From a virus, in IMG/VR virus record IMGVR_UViG_3300034683_000004, positions 1-22,694 of that record: 22,694 nt of DNA; one strand, 5' to 3'. Shown in pieces: positions 7,941 to 16,411 of the stretch (positions within the stretch are counted from its first letter, which is position 1; every line of letters begins with the position of its first letter). Below the pieces are notes generated by a model, which was not told the origin of the DNA, made no database searches, and saw nothing but the letters and a program-made list of their open reading frames with translations. A program made the position numbers and the translations under genes.

Positions 7941-8324
7941 ATGCTTGAAGATGTAAAAGCAAGGCTGGGTTCATTCGGCTATACAGTAACTGAAGCTGAT
8001 TCCTGGGTTCTTGGCTTCATCATTCAGAAAGTGGAAAATCACATCAAAAATGATTGCAATGTTGATGCTGTTCCTAATGGACTTCATAACATTGCAGTTG
8101 ATATGGTAGTTGGTGAATTTCTATTAAGCAAAAAATCCACAGGACGATTAACAGGGTTTGATTTATCAGCGGCGGTTAAACAGATTCAAGAAGGTGACAC
8201 CAATATCACTTATGCCATTGGTAGTGGTGATAGTACACCTGAACAAAGATTGGATATGTTAATTTCATACTTGATGAATCATGGAAAGGGTGAATTTGCT
8301 TCATATAGGTGTTTCAAATGGTAA
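7941..8324 (+). CDS. Head-tail connector protein (YqbG/gp6-like adaptor)
   Basis: This 127-aa helical protein occupies the connector position and resembles the DUF3199/YqbG-type head-tail adaptors that sit under the portal ring. Examples are MLEDVKARLGSFGYTVTEAD at the start and VPNGLHNIAVDMVVGEFLL in the middle. The start was set at ATG 7941, spaced 6-7 bases from AAAGGATGTG; an upstream in-frame GTG at 7932 lies within that site. It overlaps the next gene by 7 bp (ATGGTAA). Confidence 0.75.
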   Translation: MLEDVKARLGSFGYTVTEADSWVLGFIIQKVENHIKNDCNVDAVPNGLHNIAVDMVVGEFLLSKKSTGRLTGFDLSAAVKQIQEGDTNITYAIGSGDSTPEQRLDMLISYLMNHGKGEFASYRCFKW

Positions 8325-8671
8325 AATCAGCACTTGAATTATTGTGGAAAGGAACTTGTTCCATATTCATCAGGCAGGAAAGGCAAAACCCAATCAATAA
8401 AAGAATTGAATTTGTTGAAGTTCCTATTTATGAGAATCAACCCTGTAAACTATCATTCAAAACCATAACCAGCACCAATGAAAACAACAATGTTGCTGAA
8501 GTAACCCAAGTTCAGAAATTGTTTATTTCCAATCAGGTAAACATTCCAGCAGGTTCAAAGGTTGTTGTTACACAAAACGGTAAAACCAATAAATATGAAA
8601 GAAGCGGTGAACCTGCGGTTTATTCAAACCATCAAGAAATCACCCTGGTATTATTCAAGGGGTGGGCTTAA
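8318..8671 (+). CDS. Head closure protein (YqbH/XkdH position)
   Basis: This 117-aa, beta-rich protein has conserved blocks QPCKLSFKTI, NVAEVTQVQKLFIS and IPAGSKVVVTQNGKTNKYERSG. These fit the head-closure family (SPP1 gp16/YqbH type) that plugs the connector after packaging. The start ATG at 8318 overlaps the end of the connector gene. Its stop overlaps the next ATG in TAATG, indicating coupled translation. The assignment rests on position plus family resemblance. Confidence 0.7.
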   Translation: MVKSALELLWKGTCSIFIRQERQNPINKRIEFVEVPIYENQPCKLSFKTITSTNENNNVAEVTQVQKLFISNQVNIPAGSKVVVTQNGKTNKYERSGEPAVYSNHQEITLVLFKGWA

Positions 8672-9168
8672 TGGCAAGATGGGGGAATTGTGATTTCAGC
8701 CAATTAAAAGACCTACAAAAGCGAATGGAAAAACTGCAAAGGAATGATTTTCAAGCCTTTTGTGAAGAATGTGCAAAAGAACTTGCTGCAAGATTGTTGG
8801 CAAAGGTAATTAAAAGAACACCTGTTGGACAGTATGAACCATCAACTGGTAAAATGGGGGGCACTTTAAGACGTGGATGGACTGCCAAAACTGAAGAAGA
8901 AGCAAAGTCAGGTGGAAATCAAAATGCCAAAGCTTATGCTGATTCTTTACAAGTGACAAAAATGGGTGATGTGTACCAAATTGAAATAATCAATCCAGTT
9001 CATTATGCTTCTTATGTTGAATATGGACACAGAACAAGAAACCATAAAGGATGGGTTCCTGGAAGATTTATGCTTACCATTTCAGAAAAGGAACTTGATG
9101 CACAAGCACCCAAGATATTGGAAAAGAAATTGATGAAATACTTGGGGGAATGTTTAGATGGTCAATGA
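8671..9168 (+). CDS. xkdI: HK97 gp10-like tail completion protein (XkdI/YqbI-like)
   Basis: This 165-aa protein has the hallmark layout of the HK97 gp10 family. Its N-terminal helix LKDLQKRMEKL is followed by AARLLAKVIKRTPVG, then GGTLRRGWTA, and the C-terminal block INPVHYASYVEYGHRTRNH..VPGRFML. Members act in the neck or tail completion step. The start at 8671 is coupled to the upstream stop (TAATG) and is preceded by AAGGGGTGGG. An in-frame GTG at 8662 is inside that ribosome binding site. It overlaps the next gene by 11 bp. Confidence 0.85.
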   Translation: MARWGNCDFSQLKDLQKRMEKLQRNDFQAFCEECAKELAARLLAKVIKRTPVGQYEPSTGKMGGTLRRGWTAKTEEEAKSGGNQNAKAYADSLQVTKMGDVYQIEIINPVHYASYVEYGHRTRNHKGWVPGRFMLTISEKELDAQAPKILEKKLMKYLGECLDGQ

Positions 9169-9586
9169 TTTAATTGATGCTATATCCATTAAACTGAACC
9201 AAGTATTTGGTGATGGTAAAAGAATATACAGTGAAACGGTGAAGCAGGGTTTGCAAGAACCTTGTTTTTTTATTGCTGTTCTGAATCCATTGCAAACCCA
9301 AATGATAGGGAATAGATACTTCAGGCAACATCCTTTTGATATTCATTATTTCCCTGCTGTTCAGGATAACAACAATGAACTTCAGGGAATGGCTTCAAAT
9401 TTATTTGATGCTTTGGAGTATGTAACCCTTACAAATGGTGACTTGGTTCATGGAACTGAAATGCACTATGAAGTTGTTGATGGTGTGCTTCACTTCTTTG
9501 TGGATTACAACATGTTTATTAAGAAGGTTGAAATTCCTGCGGATAATATGGGAACCTTGACAGTCAATAATGGTGTGAAAGGGTGA
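9158..9586 (+). CDS. xkdJ: Tail terminator/completion protein (XkdJ-like)
   Basis: This 142-aa product starts MVNDLIDAISIKLNQVFGDG and contains QGLQEPCFFIAVLNPLQTQ and HPFDIHYFP. This pattern is typical of the small protein between gp10-like and sheath genes in PBSX-type phages. It probably caps the tail tube at the neck. GGGGGAATG provides a ribosome binding site inside the upstream gene. The family name follows gene order and sequence style; the function is inferred from equivalents. Confidence 0.72.
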   Translation: MVNDLIDAISIKLNQVFGDGKRIYSETVKQGLQEPCFFIAVLNPLQTQMIGNRYFRQHPFDIHYFPAVQDNNNELQGMASNLFDALEYVTLTNGDLVHGTEMHYEVVDGVLHFFVDYNMFIKKVEIPADNMGTLTVNNGVKG

Positions 9587-9590
9587 TTGA

Positions 9591-9785
9591 ATGGCTGTTA
9601 AAAAGAAAAATGAAAGTGAACAAGTGGCTGAAGTGTTTACTTTTACAAAAGAACAAATTGTTTCAGCCAAAAAATACAAACACAAACAAGATGTTGTGAA
9701 TGTAGTTCTTAAAGATGGTCAGCTATACACTTTGGATGAAGTTGATGACCTGATTGAAAAATTCATGAAAGAGAAGGTGAACTAA
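9591..9785 (+). CDS. Small conserved phage protein before tail sheath
   Basis: This 64-aa protein has a Lys-rich N-terminus (MAVKKKNESEQV), a KEQIVSAKKYKHKQDVVNVVL core and an acidic/helical C-terminus (LDEVDDLIEKFM). Small proteins like this often sit directly upstream of the sheath gene in clostridial contractile phages. The role is unknown. The ribosome binding site is GAAAGGGTGATTG, and the stop is one base from the sheath gene start. Confidence 0.75.
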   Translation: MAVKKKNESEQVAEVFTFTKEQIVSAKKYKHKQDVVNVVLKDGQLYTLDEVDDLIEKFMKEKVN

Positions 9786-9786
9786 A

Positions 9787-11100
9787 ATGGCACTTGGCGG
9801 TGGTACTTTTTTAGTACAAAATAAGGTATTACCTGGCACTTATATCAATTTTGTAAGTGCGGCAAGAGCATCAGCAAGTCTTTCAGACAGAGGGGTTGTA
9901 GCAATGCCGCTTGAACTTGATTGGGGTGCTGATGATACAGTTTTTACAGTGACAGCAGAAGAATTTCAAAAGAATTCACTAAAGTTCTTCGGTTATCCTT
10001 ATGACCATGAAAAAATGAAGGGTTTAAGGGATTTGTTTAAAAATATTAACACTGGTCATTTTTATAAATTGATGAACAATGGGGTTGCTGCTTCTAATAC
10101 TTATTGCACTGCAAAATGCAAAGGTGTTAGAGGTAATGACCTGAAAACAGTTATTGCAGTTAATGCGGATGATGTTGCAAAGATGGATGTTTCAACTTAT
10201 CTTGGAACACAACTTGTTGATAAGCAGACAGTTCTTCCAAACACTGATAATTTAGTTGATACTGATTGGGTTGTTTGGAAATCAAATGTTGTACTTGCAC
10301 CAACTGCTGGTTTACCTTTAACCCTTGGAAGTAATGGTGCTGCTGTTACTGGAACACAATACCAAGATTTCCTTAATGCGATTGAATCTTTCAACTTCAA
10401 TATAATTGGTTGCTTGTCTACAACACCAGCAATAATTGATTTGATTGTTCAGTTTACAAAGCGTTTAAGGGATACAATTGGGGTGAAGTTTCAGGCGGTT
10501 GTTTATAGAACTGCTTCTGACTATGAAGGAATCATATCAGTTGAAAATAAAGTTACTGATGTTGGTGTTCCTGAATCTTCTTTGGTTTATTGGGTAACTG
10601 GTGCTGAAGCTGGTTGTGCGGTAAATAAAAGCTTGACTAATAAAAAATATGATGGTGAATTCACTGTTGATACTGCATATAAACAATCTGAACTTGAAGC
10701 AGCAATTCAGGGTGGAAAATTCATATTCCACAAGGTTGGTAATGATGTTCGTGTGCTTGAAGATATTAACACATTCATTACTGTCACAAATGAAAAATCA
10801 AGTGATTTCAGCAGTAATCAAACTATTAGGGTTCTTGACCAAATAGCAAATGATATTGCTTCTTTGTTTAATACAAAGTATTTAGGAAATGTTCCAAATG
10901 ATGCTGCTGGAAGAATAAGCTTGTGGAATGACATTGTTACGCACCATCAGCAGTTACAGACTATTAGAGCAATTGAAGATTTTAACCCTGATTTGGTGGT
11001 TGTTAAAGCAGGAAACACCAAAAAAGCTGTTGTGGTAAGTGATGTTGTAACACCAGTTAATGCAATGGCACAACTATATATGTCGGTTGTGGTTCAATAA
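9787..11100 (+). CDS. xkdK: Tail sheath protein (contractile)
   Basis: This 437-aa protein is the contractile sheath that drives the tube through the envelope. Evidence includes the N-terminal MALGGGTFLVQNKVLPGTYI, the ASLSDRGVVAMPLELDWG block (about 30-47) and the C-terminal TIRVLDQIANDIASLFNTKY near 350-370. All are characteristic of XkdK-type sheaths. The length is typical. Its presence makes this a myovirus rather than a siphovirus. It is followed by the tube gene with only 16 bases between. Confidence 0.95.
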   Translation: MALGGGTFLVQNKVLPGTYINFVSAARASASLSDRGVVAMPLELDWGADDTVFTVTAEEFQKNSLKFFGYPYDHEKMKGLRDLFKNINTGHFYKLMNNGVAASNTYCTAKCKGVRGNDLKTVIAVNADDVAKMDVSTYLGTQLVDKQTVLPNTDNLVDTDWVVWKSNVVLAPTAGLPLTLGSNGAAVTGTQYQDFLNAIESFNFNIIGCLSTTPAIIDLIVQFTKRLRDTIGVKFQAVVYRTASDYEGIISVENKVTDVGVPESSLVYWVTGAEAGCAVNKSLTNKKYDGEFTVDTAYKQSELEAAIQGGKFIFHKVGNDVRVLEDINTFITVTNEKSSDFSSNQTIRVLDQIANDIASLFNTKYLGNVPNDAAGRISLWNDIVTHHQQLQTIRAIEDFNPDLVVVKAGNTKKAVVVSDVVTPVNAMAQLYMSVVVQ

Positions 11101-11116
11101 GAAAGGAGTGTAATGA

Positions 11117-11587
11117 ATGGCTAATGCAATGAATGCAAAAGATGCTGTTAGTGCTTCTCTTGCTGAATGCTTTGTTACAATTGAAGGAAACAGATATAAT
11201 TTCATGCAAGCAATTAATTTGGAAGCCAACTTTGAAAAGACAAAATCTGAAATCCCTATTCTTGGTAAAACAGGAAAGGGAAATAAGTCAACTGGTTGGA
11301 AAGGAACAGGTAATGCAACTTTCCATTATAACACCAGTATCTTCAGGGAACTTCTTTACAGGTATAAAAACACTGGTGAAGATATTTACTTTGATATTCA
11401 GGTTACAAATGAAGACCCAACATCCAGTGTTGGAAGGCAAACTGTTATTTTGAAGGGTTGTAACCTTGATGGTGGACTTCTTACCAAGTTTGATGCTGAT
11501 GCTGAATACTTGGATGAAAACATTGACTTCACCTTTGAAGATTTTGAAATCCCTGAAAAATTTAACTTACTTGCTGGTATGAGATAA
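11117..11587 (+). CDS. xkdM: Tail tube protein
   Basis: This 156-aa beta-rich protein forms the inner tube of the contractile tail. Stretches such as VTIEGNRYNFMQAINLEANF, ILGKTGKGNKSTGWKGTGNA and FEDFEIPEKF are hallmarks of the XkdM (DUF2001) family. It has a strong ribosome binding site (GAAAGGAGTG) and the expected place after the sheath. No anomaly was seen. Confidence 0.93.
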   Translation: MANAMNAKDAVSASLAECFVTIEGNRYNFMQAINLEANFEKTKSEIPILGKTGKGNKSTGWKGTGNATFHYNTSIFRELLYRYKNTGEDIYFDIQVTNEDPTSSVGRQTVILKGCNLDGGLLTKFDADAEYLDENIDFTFEDFEIPEKFNLLAGMR

Positions 11588-11604
11588 AAGAAAGGATGAT
11601 TTGA

Positions 11605-12033
11605 ATGGGTAATTTATCAGGCTTTTTAGCGCAAAATGCGCTTAAAGTTGAAAATGTAAAATATGTTGCTTCAAAAAGATTTCTTGATGAAAATGGTCAG
11701 CCGATTCCTTGGGAAATACGTTGCATCACTTCAACTGAAGATGAAGAATTAAGAAAAGCTTGCACAAAACGTGTTCCCGTTCCTGGTAAACGCAATCAGT
11801 TTACACCTGAAACTGATTATAACCTTTACCTTGGGAAGCTTGCTGCAAAATGTACTGCTTATCCAAACCTTGATGATGCTGAATTGCAAAACAGCTATGG
11901 TGTAATGGGTGCGGATGCACTGCTTAAAACCATGCTAACACCTGGGGAATATGCTGATTACTTGACAAAGGTTCAGGAAGTCAATGGTTTTGAAATAACC
12001 TTTGAAGATGCGGTTGATGAAGCAAAAAACTAA
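11605..12033 (+). CDS. xkdN: Tail assembly chaperone, zero-frame product (XkdN-like)
   Basis: This 142-aa protein matches the XkdN-type tail assembly chaperones that coat the tape measure during tail assembly. Recognisable blocks are KYVASKRFLDENGQPIPWEI, TEDEELRKACT and LGKLAAKCTAYPNLDDAELQ. It lies between tube and tape measure genes. The last three sense codons GCA AAA AAC precede TAA and contain the slippery heptamer A AAA AAC. A fraction of ribosomes should therefore shift to -1 and make a longer form with the 12030-12215 extension, about 203 aa in total. Confidence 0.92.
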   Translation: MGNLSGFLAQNALKVENVKYVASKRFLDENGQPIPWEIRCITSTEDEELRKACTKRVPVPGKRNQFTPETDYNLYLGKLAAKCTAYPNLDDAELQNSYGVMGADALLKTMLTPGEYADYLTKVQEVNGFEITFEDAVDEAKN

Positions 12034-12080
12034 TAAGTGAAGGTGATTTTGAAGCAAATATTGCTTATTATTGCCTTCAC
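12024..12080 (+). promoter_or_regulatory. Programmed -1 frameshift signal: slippery site plus stem-loop
   Basis: The heptamer A AAA AAC is at 12024-12030 in the correct zero-frame phase and directly precedes the stop TAA. Six bases later GTGAAGG (12037-12043) can pair perfectly with CCTTCAC (12074-12080). A second perfect stem, AAGCAA (12052-12057) with TTGCTT (12061-12066), is nested in the loop. Slippery site, spacer and stem match the standard arrangement of -1 frameshift stimulators. Confidence 0.85.
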
Positions 12081-12215
12081 AAATTTCATTTACTTCCATC
12101 TCAATTTTTACAGCTTGATAGGCAGGAAAGGGCTTTTATTGTGGCTGCAATTCAAATAAAGATTGAAGAAGATAAGAAGCGGGAAAAACAAATAAAGAAA
12201 CCTAAAAGAAGATAG
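12030..12215 (+). CDS. -1 frame extension of the tail assembly chaperone (GT-like)
   Basis: After a -1 slip at A AAA AAC, reading continues from CTA at 12030 for 61 codons to TAG at 12213-12215. The extension is helical and ends in a very basic tail (KKPKRR). Its core AYYCLHKFHLLPSQFLQLDR has the look of the second-frame domain in phage chaperones. No suitable ATG and ribosome binding site exist to make it independently, so it is best explained as the frameshift product, equivalent to lambda gpGT. The extended form would bind both tape measure and tube subunits, as known for lambda. Confidence 0.85.
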   Translation, partial: LISEGDFEANIAYYCLHKFHLLPSQFLQLDRQERAFIVAAIQIKIEEDKKREKQIKKPKRR

Positions 12216-12249
12216 CAGGATGGTTTATTGCAGTGACCATCCTGCTTTT
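12214..12249 (+). terminator. Terminator-like hairpin upstream of the tape measure gene
   Basis: AGCAGGATGGT (12214-12224) is a perfect 11-bp complement of ACCATCCTGCT (12236-12246), with an 11-base loop and TTTTCTTT after the stem. It starts within the stop codon of the chaperone extension. It would give partial termination before the tape measure gene, keeping this low-copy protein below the tube and sheath. Confidence 0.75.
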
Positions 12250-12271
12250 CTTTGTAAAGGCAGGTGAGAAC

Positions 12272-14380
12272 ATGGCAACAATAAGAACTGCAATCCAAAT
12301 TACTGATGGTATGTCACCAGCTTTTAGAAGTATGAACAAAGCAATGAATATTGTTTTGAACAGCTTTGAAGCACTTCAAACAGCTTCACATAATGCTGTT
12401 GATACCAGCAGTATTCAAAGAGCAAGGGAAGAATTGGCAAGGGCTGAAACATCCTTCAATGATGTTGAAAGAGAAATCAGGGAAGCCAATCTACAACAAC
12501 AGCAATTTAATGAAAGTATTAGAAATGGTCAATCTGCTGCTGATGGGCTTCGTGGGAAAATCACACAAATTGCTGCTGCGGTTGGGGCTTATCTTGGTAT
12601 AACAAAAACCCTTGATTTTGCTGATGAATTGACTTCCACAAAGGCAAGACTTGACCTAATGAATGATGGTTTACAAACTACTGCTGAACTTCAAAATATG
12701 ATTTATGCTTCTGCACAAAGGTCAAGAACTTCTTATCTTGATACTGCCCAAGCGGTTGCAAAGCTTGGAATCTTGGCAAAAGATGCTTTTTCAAGTAATA
12801 AAGAAATGGTTGCTTTTGCTGAACAGATGAATAAACAGTTTAAAATTGGCGGTGCAAGCATCCAGGAACAAACTGCTGCAATGTATCAGTTGACCCAAGC
12901 AATGGCTGCTGGAAGGCTTCAGGGTGATGAATTCAGGTCAATCATGGAAAATGCACCTATGCTTGCCCAAGCAATTGCTAAATATACAGGAAAATCAATT
13001 GGTGAACTTCGTGAAATGTCAAGTGAAGGCTTGATTACTGCGGATGTTATTAAGAACGCAATGTTTGCATCAGCAGATGAAACGAACAAAAAGTTTGCTG
13101 AATTACCAATTACTTTTGGTCAGATATGGACTTCAATTAAAAATAAAGCAATAAAAGCCTTTGACCCTGTACTTACTAAAATCAGTGAAATAACACAAAA
13201 TGATGACTTTGAAAAATTGACTAATAACATTGTTGGTGGAATTGTGATTGTGGCAAGTGCCGCTGCTTGGCTTTTTGAAATATTAACTTCAATTGCTGGT
13301 GTGATTTCAGACAATTGGTCATGGCTTGAACCTATTGTTTGGGGGCTTGTGGCTGCTTTCATTGCTTATAATGCAGTTTCATTTATAACTAATACAATCC
13401 TGGCTGTTCAGGGATTTATGGCAAAAGTAGCGGCAGCAGGGCAAATGATGCAAGCGGGTGCAACTTTCACAGCAACAGCAGCGCAATATGGACTTAATGC
13501 AGCTTTGTATGCTTGCCCATTAACTTGGATTATCATATTGATTATTGCTTTGATTGCTTTATTCTATGCGGCAGTTGCGGCAATCAATCATTTTGCTGGA
13601 ACATCAGTAAGCGCAACAGGAATTATTGCTGGTGCTTTCATGGTTGCCCTTGCTTTTATCGGTAACTTATTTGTTGGTTTATGGAATTTAATTATTGATG
13701 TGGTGGCTGCTATTTGGAATGTAATTGCATCAGTTGCAGAATTTCTTGCCAATGTTTTCAATGACCCAATTAGTTCTATTGTTCGGTCGTTTGCTGGAAT
13801 GGCTGATGCGGTTCTTGGAATTCTTCAAGGAATTGCTAAAGCTATTGATGCAATTTTTGGTTCTAACCTTGCTGGGGCTGTTAGTGGTTGGAGAAGTGGA
13901 CTTCAGGGGGCTGTTAATGATTTAGTTGGTGAAGCTGAAATAAAAGTTCCAAGAATGGATACCAGTTCATTGTATATGAACAGGTTTGAATATGGTGCTG
14001 CTTGGGATACTGGTTATACAGCTGGTGAAAGTTTTGAAAAGAACTTTGACATTAGAAACATTCTTGGTGGTGCTGCAAATTCATTGGATGCTTATGAATT
14101 AGGTAATAATCTTGATGGCATTTATAAAGGTGTTGGTGATACAGCAGCCAATACAGCTTCAATGAAAGATTCAATGGATGTAACTACTGAAGAATTGAAA
14201 TATATGCGTGATTTAGCAGAACAGGAAGTAATAAACCGCTTTACAACTGCTGAAATTAAAATTGACATGAACAATGAAAACCATATAAATTCAGAAATGG
14301 ATTTGGATGGTGTTGTGACATACCTTGAAGAAAAGTTATATGAAACTATGCAAATTGCTGCGGAAGGGGTGCATGAGTAA
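12272..14380 (+). CDS. Tape measure protein
   Basis: This 702-aa protein sets tail length. The N-terminal domain (about 90-290) is the phage tape-measure N-terminal type, e.g. MAAGRLQGDEFRSIMENAP at 211-229. Four hydrophobic segments follow (about 319-345, 353-380, 418-438, 450-492), as expected for a protein that inserts into the host membrane during injection. The start at 12272 is chosen for AAAGGCAGGTGAGAAC upstream; an in-frame GTG at 12233 lies in the hairpin. At about 1.5 Angstrom per residue the tail would be near 100 nm, an estimate only. The stop overlaps the next start (TAATG). Confidence 0.93.
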   Translation: MATIRTAIQITDGMSPAFRSMNKAMNIVLNSFEALQTASHNAVDTSSIQRAREELARAETSFNDVEREIREANLQQQQFNESIRNGQSAADGLRGKITQIAAAVGAYLGITKTLDFADELTSTKARLDLMNDGLQTTAELQNMIYASAQRSRTSYLDTAQAVAKLGILAKDAFSSNKEMVAFAEQMNKQFKIGGASIQEQTAAMYQLTQAMAAGRLQGDEFRSIMENAPMLAQAIAKYTGKSIGELREMSSEGLITADVIKNAMFASADETNKKFAELPITFGQIWTSIKNKAIKAFDPVLTKISEITQNDDFEKLTNNIVGGIVIVASAAAWLFEILTSIAGVISDNWSWLEPIVWGLVAAFIAYNAVSFITNTILAVQGFMAKVAAAGQMMQAGATFTATAAQYGLNAALYACPLTWIIILIIALIALFYAAVAAINHFAGTSVSATGIIAGAFMVALAFIGNLFVGLWNLIIDVVAAIWNVIASVAEFLANVFNDPISSIVRSFAGMADAVLGILQGIAKAIDAIFGSNLAGAVSGWRSGLQGAVNDLVGEAEIKVPRMDTSSLYMNRFEYGAAWDTGYTAGESFEKNFDIRNILGGAANSLDAYELGNNLDGIYKGVGDTAANTASMKDSMDVTTEELKYMRDLAEQEVINRFTTAEIKIDMNNENHINSEMDLDGVVTYLEEKLYETMQIAAEGVHE

Positions 14381-15054
14381 TGGCATACATTGTTTATTTG
14401 GATGGTGTTGCTTTACCCATCACACCTTCCAAAATACAAATGAAGATAAAAAATCAAAATAAAACTATAAACCTGATAAATGATGGTGAGGTTAATATAT
14501 TAAAATCTGCTGGATTAACTGAAATTACTTTTGATGCAATTATTCCACAGGTTAAATATCCTTTTGCAGTTTATTCAAGTGGGTTTAAAAATGCGGAATT
14601 TTTCCTGAATAAATTTGAAAGCTTGAAAACCAGGAAAAAGCCATTTCAATTCATTTGTTCAAGAACTTCACCTTCGGGGAAGTTGTTTTTTGATACTAAT
14701 ATTAAAGTTTCTTTAGAAGATTACAAGATTGAAGAAAATGCTTCGGATGGTCAAGATTTAAGGGTTACAATTGCTTTAAAACAATATAAGGATTATGGAA
14801 CAAAACTTGTAAATATAACAGTTAAACAAACAGCATCAACAACCACAAAAGCAACTGTAAAACCTTCAAGACCTGCTGAAACAGCACCGGCTTTAAAAAC
14901 TTATACAGTAAAAAGTGGTGATACCCTTTGGGGAATAGCAAAGAAATGTTTAGGAAATGGCAGCAGATACACTGAAATATATAACTTGAATAAAAATAAA
15001 ATCAAAAACCCTAACTTGATATATCCTGGTCAAGTATTAACTTTACCAAGTTAG
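14380..15054 (+). CDS. xkdP: LysM-domain tail/baseplate protein (XkdP-like)
   Basis: This 224-aa protein has an N-terminal domain (MAYIVYLDGVALPITPSKIQ) typical of XkdP and a C-terminal LysM module at about 173-222, YTVKSGDTLWGIAKK...NPNLIYPGQVLTLP. LysM binds peptidoglycan glycan strands, so the protein probably anchors or guides the tail tip at the cell wall. A Thr/Ala/Pro-rich linker joins the two parts. Its start overlaps the tape measure stop by one base. Confidence 0.92.
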   Translation: MAYIVYLDGVALPITPSKIQMKIKNQNKTINLINDGEVNILKSAGLTEITFDAIIPQVKYPFAVYSSGFKNAEFFLNKFESLKTRKKPFQFICSRTSPSGKLFFDTNIKVSLEDYKIEENASDGQDLRVTIALKQYKDYGTKLVNITVKQTASTTTKATVKPSRPAETAPALKTYTVKSGDTLWGIAKKCLGNGSRYTEIYNLNKNKIKNPNLIYPGQVLTLPS

Positions 15055-15066
15055 GGGGTGTTTTAT

Positions 15067-16023
15067 TTGATTGAACTTTTAATTCAGAACGGAAATAAAG
15101 TATATCAGCCAATAGTTGAAGAAGGAATCAAATGGGAAACAGAAAGGAAAGGTCAGCCTGGGAAGCTGACTTTTTCTATTGTAAAAGATTCTATCATTGA
15201 TTTCCAGGAAGGAAATCCTGTCAGTTTTAAAGTTGATGGTGTAAAAGTTTTTTATGGTTTTGTATTTAAAAAGGACCGTGACAAGGGTAATCTTATCAAT
15301 GTTACTGCTTATGACCAACTTCGATATTTTAAAAATAAAGACACCTATGTTTATTCAAATAAAACAGCAGGTGAGTTGATTCAAATGATTGCAGAAGATT
15401 TTAACCTGAATGTTGGTGTATTAGAAGATACAGGATTCAAAATTGCATCAAGGGTTGAAGATAATAAAAGCTTGTTTGATATTGTTCAAAATGCGCTGGA
15501 TTTAACTTTGCAAAGTAAAAACAAATTATATGTATTGTTTGATGATTTTGGGAAATTGACTTTGAAAGATGTTGAATCAATGAAGTTAAATTTGATGATT
15601 GATGATGAAACAGGCGAAAATTTCAAATACACTTCATCCATTGATGGTGAAACATACAACAAAATTAAATTATCTTATGAAAATGAAAAAGCGGGAAAAA
15701 GAGAAATCTATATTTCCCAAGATTCAAGTAATATCAACAATTGGGGTGTATTGCAATACTTTGAAACTATTGATGACAAGGTGAATGGAAAAGCAAAGGC
15801 TGATGCTTTACTAAAATTATATAACAAAAAAACCCGCAATCTTACAATATCCAATGCGTTTGGTGATGTAAGGGTTAGGGCTGGATGTTCAATTCCAATA
15901 AAACTAAACCTTGGTGATATAAATGTTCAGAACTTCATGTTAGTTGAAAAAGTACAGCATACCTTTGATAATGATGAACACATGATGAATCTGACATTAA
16001 GAGGGGGTGGGTTCAGTGCCTAA
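15067..16023 (+). CDS. xkdQ: Baseplate hub protein (XkdQ-like)
   Basis: This 318-aa protein resembles the XkdQ/gpD-type hub at the end of the tail tube: MIELLIQNGNKVYQPIVEEG at the start, then FYGFVFKKDRDKGNLINVTAYDQLRYF, typical of this family. TTG at 15067 is taken as the start because AGGGGGTG (15053-15060) is spaced correctly for it. An in-frame GTG at 15058 overlaps that site. The 3' end overlaps the next gene by 8 bp. Confidence 0.88.
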   Translation: MIELLIQNGNKVYQPIVEEGIKWETERKGQPGKLTFSIVKDSIIDFQEGNPVSFKVDGVKVFYGFVFKKDRDKGNLINVTAYDQLRYFKNKDTYVYSNKTAGELIQMIAEDFNLNVGVLEDTGFKIASRVEDNKSLFDIVQNALDLTLQSKNKLYVLFDDFGKLTLKDVESMKLNLMIDDETGENFKYTSSIDGETYNKIKLSYENEKAGKREIYISQDSSNINNWGVLQYFETIDDKVNGKAKADALLKLYNKKTRNLTISNAFGDVRVRAGCSIPIKLNLGDINVQNFMLVEKVQHTFDNDEHMMNLTLRGGGFSA

Positions 16024-16411
16024 CTTGATTGAAATAATTAAACAAGCTGCGGTTGAAGCAGTAAAAGCATCAAACCCTTGTGCAATTATGTTTGGAAAAG
16101 TAATAAGTACATCTCCATTAAAAATAAATGTGGAACAACGTTTAACCTTGGATGAATCACACTTAATTTTGACATCTAATGTTAGGGATTACAAAACAAA
16201 AATTAGTTTTGATAATCCTGGAATTAAAAATATTGTTAAAAATTACAGCATGGATGATATTCCAGGAACTGATTACAAGCTTAGTTACCAACAGCCAATA
16301 CAAAATGAAATTACTGTTTACAACGGGTTAAAAATGAATGAATCTGTTATGCTGCTTCAGATTCAAGGTGGTCAAAAATATATTGTTTTAGATAGGGTGG
16401 TGATTGAATGA
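16016..16411 (+). CDS. xkdR: Baseplate protein, DUF2577 (XkdR-like)
   Basis: This 131-aa protein matches the XkdR/DUF2577 family in its N-terminal helix (LIEIIKQAAVEAVKASNP), its GKVISTSPLKINVEQRLTL strand block and the closing LLQIQGGQKYIVLDRV. It is thought to form part of the baseplate hub or spike region. The start is GTG 16016, spaced from AGGGGGTGGG; GTG 16007 in the same frame is inside the ribosome binding site. It overlaps the following gene by 4 bp (ATGA). Confidence 0.85.
   Translation: MPNLIEIIKQAAVEAVKASNPCAIMFGKVISTSPLKINVEQRLTLDESHLILTSNVRDYKTKISFDNPGIKNIVKNYSMDDIPGTDYKLSYQQPIQNEITVYNGLKMNESVMLLQIQGGQKYIVLDRVVIE

Noticed and set aside
12233-12271. GTG start extending the tape measure protein
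   Set aside because: It lies in the loop/stem of the hairpin and lacks a ribosome binding site, whereas ATG 12272 has AAAGGCAGGTG.
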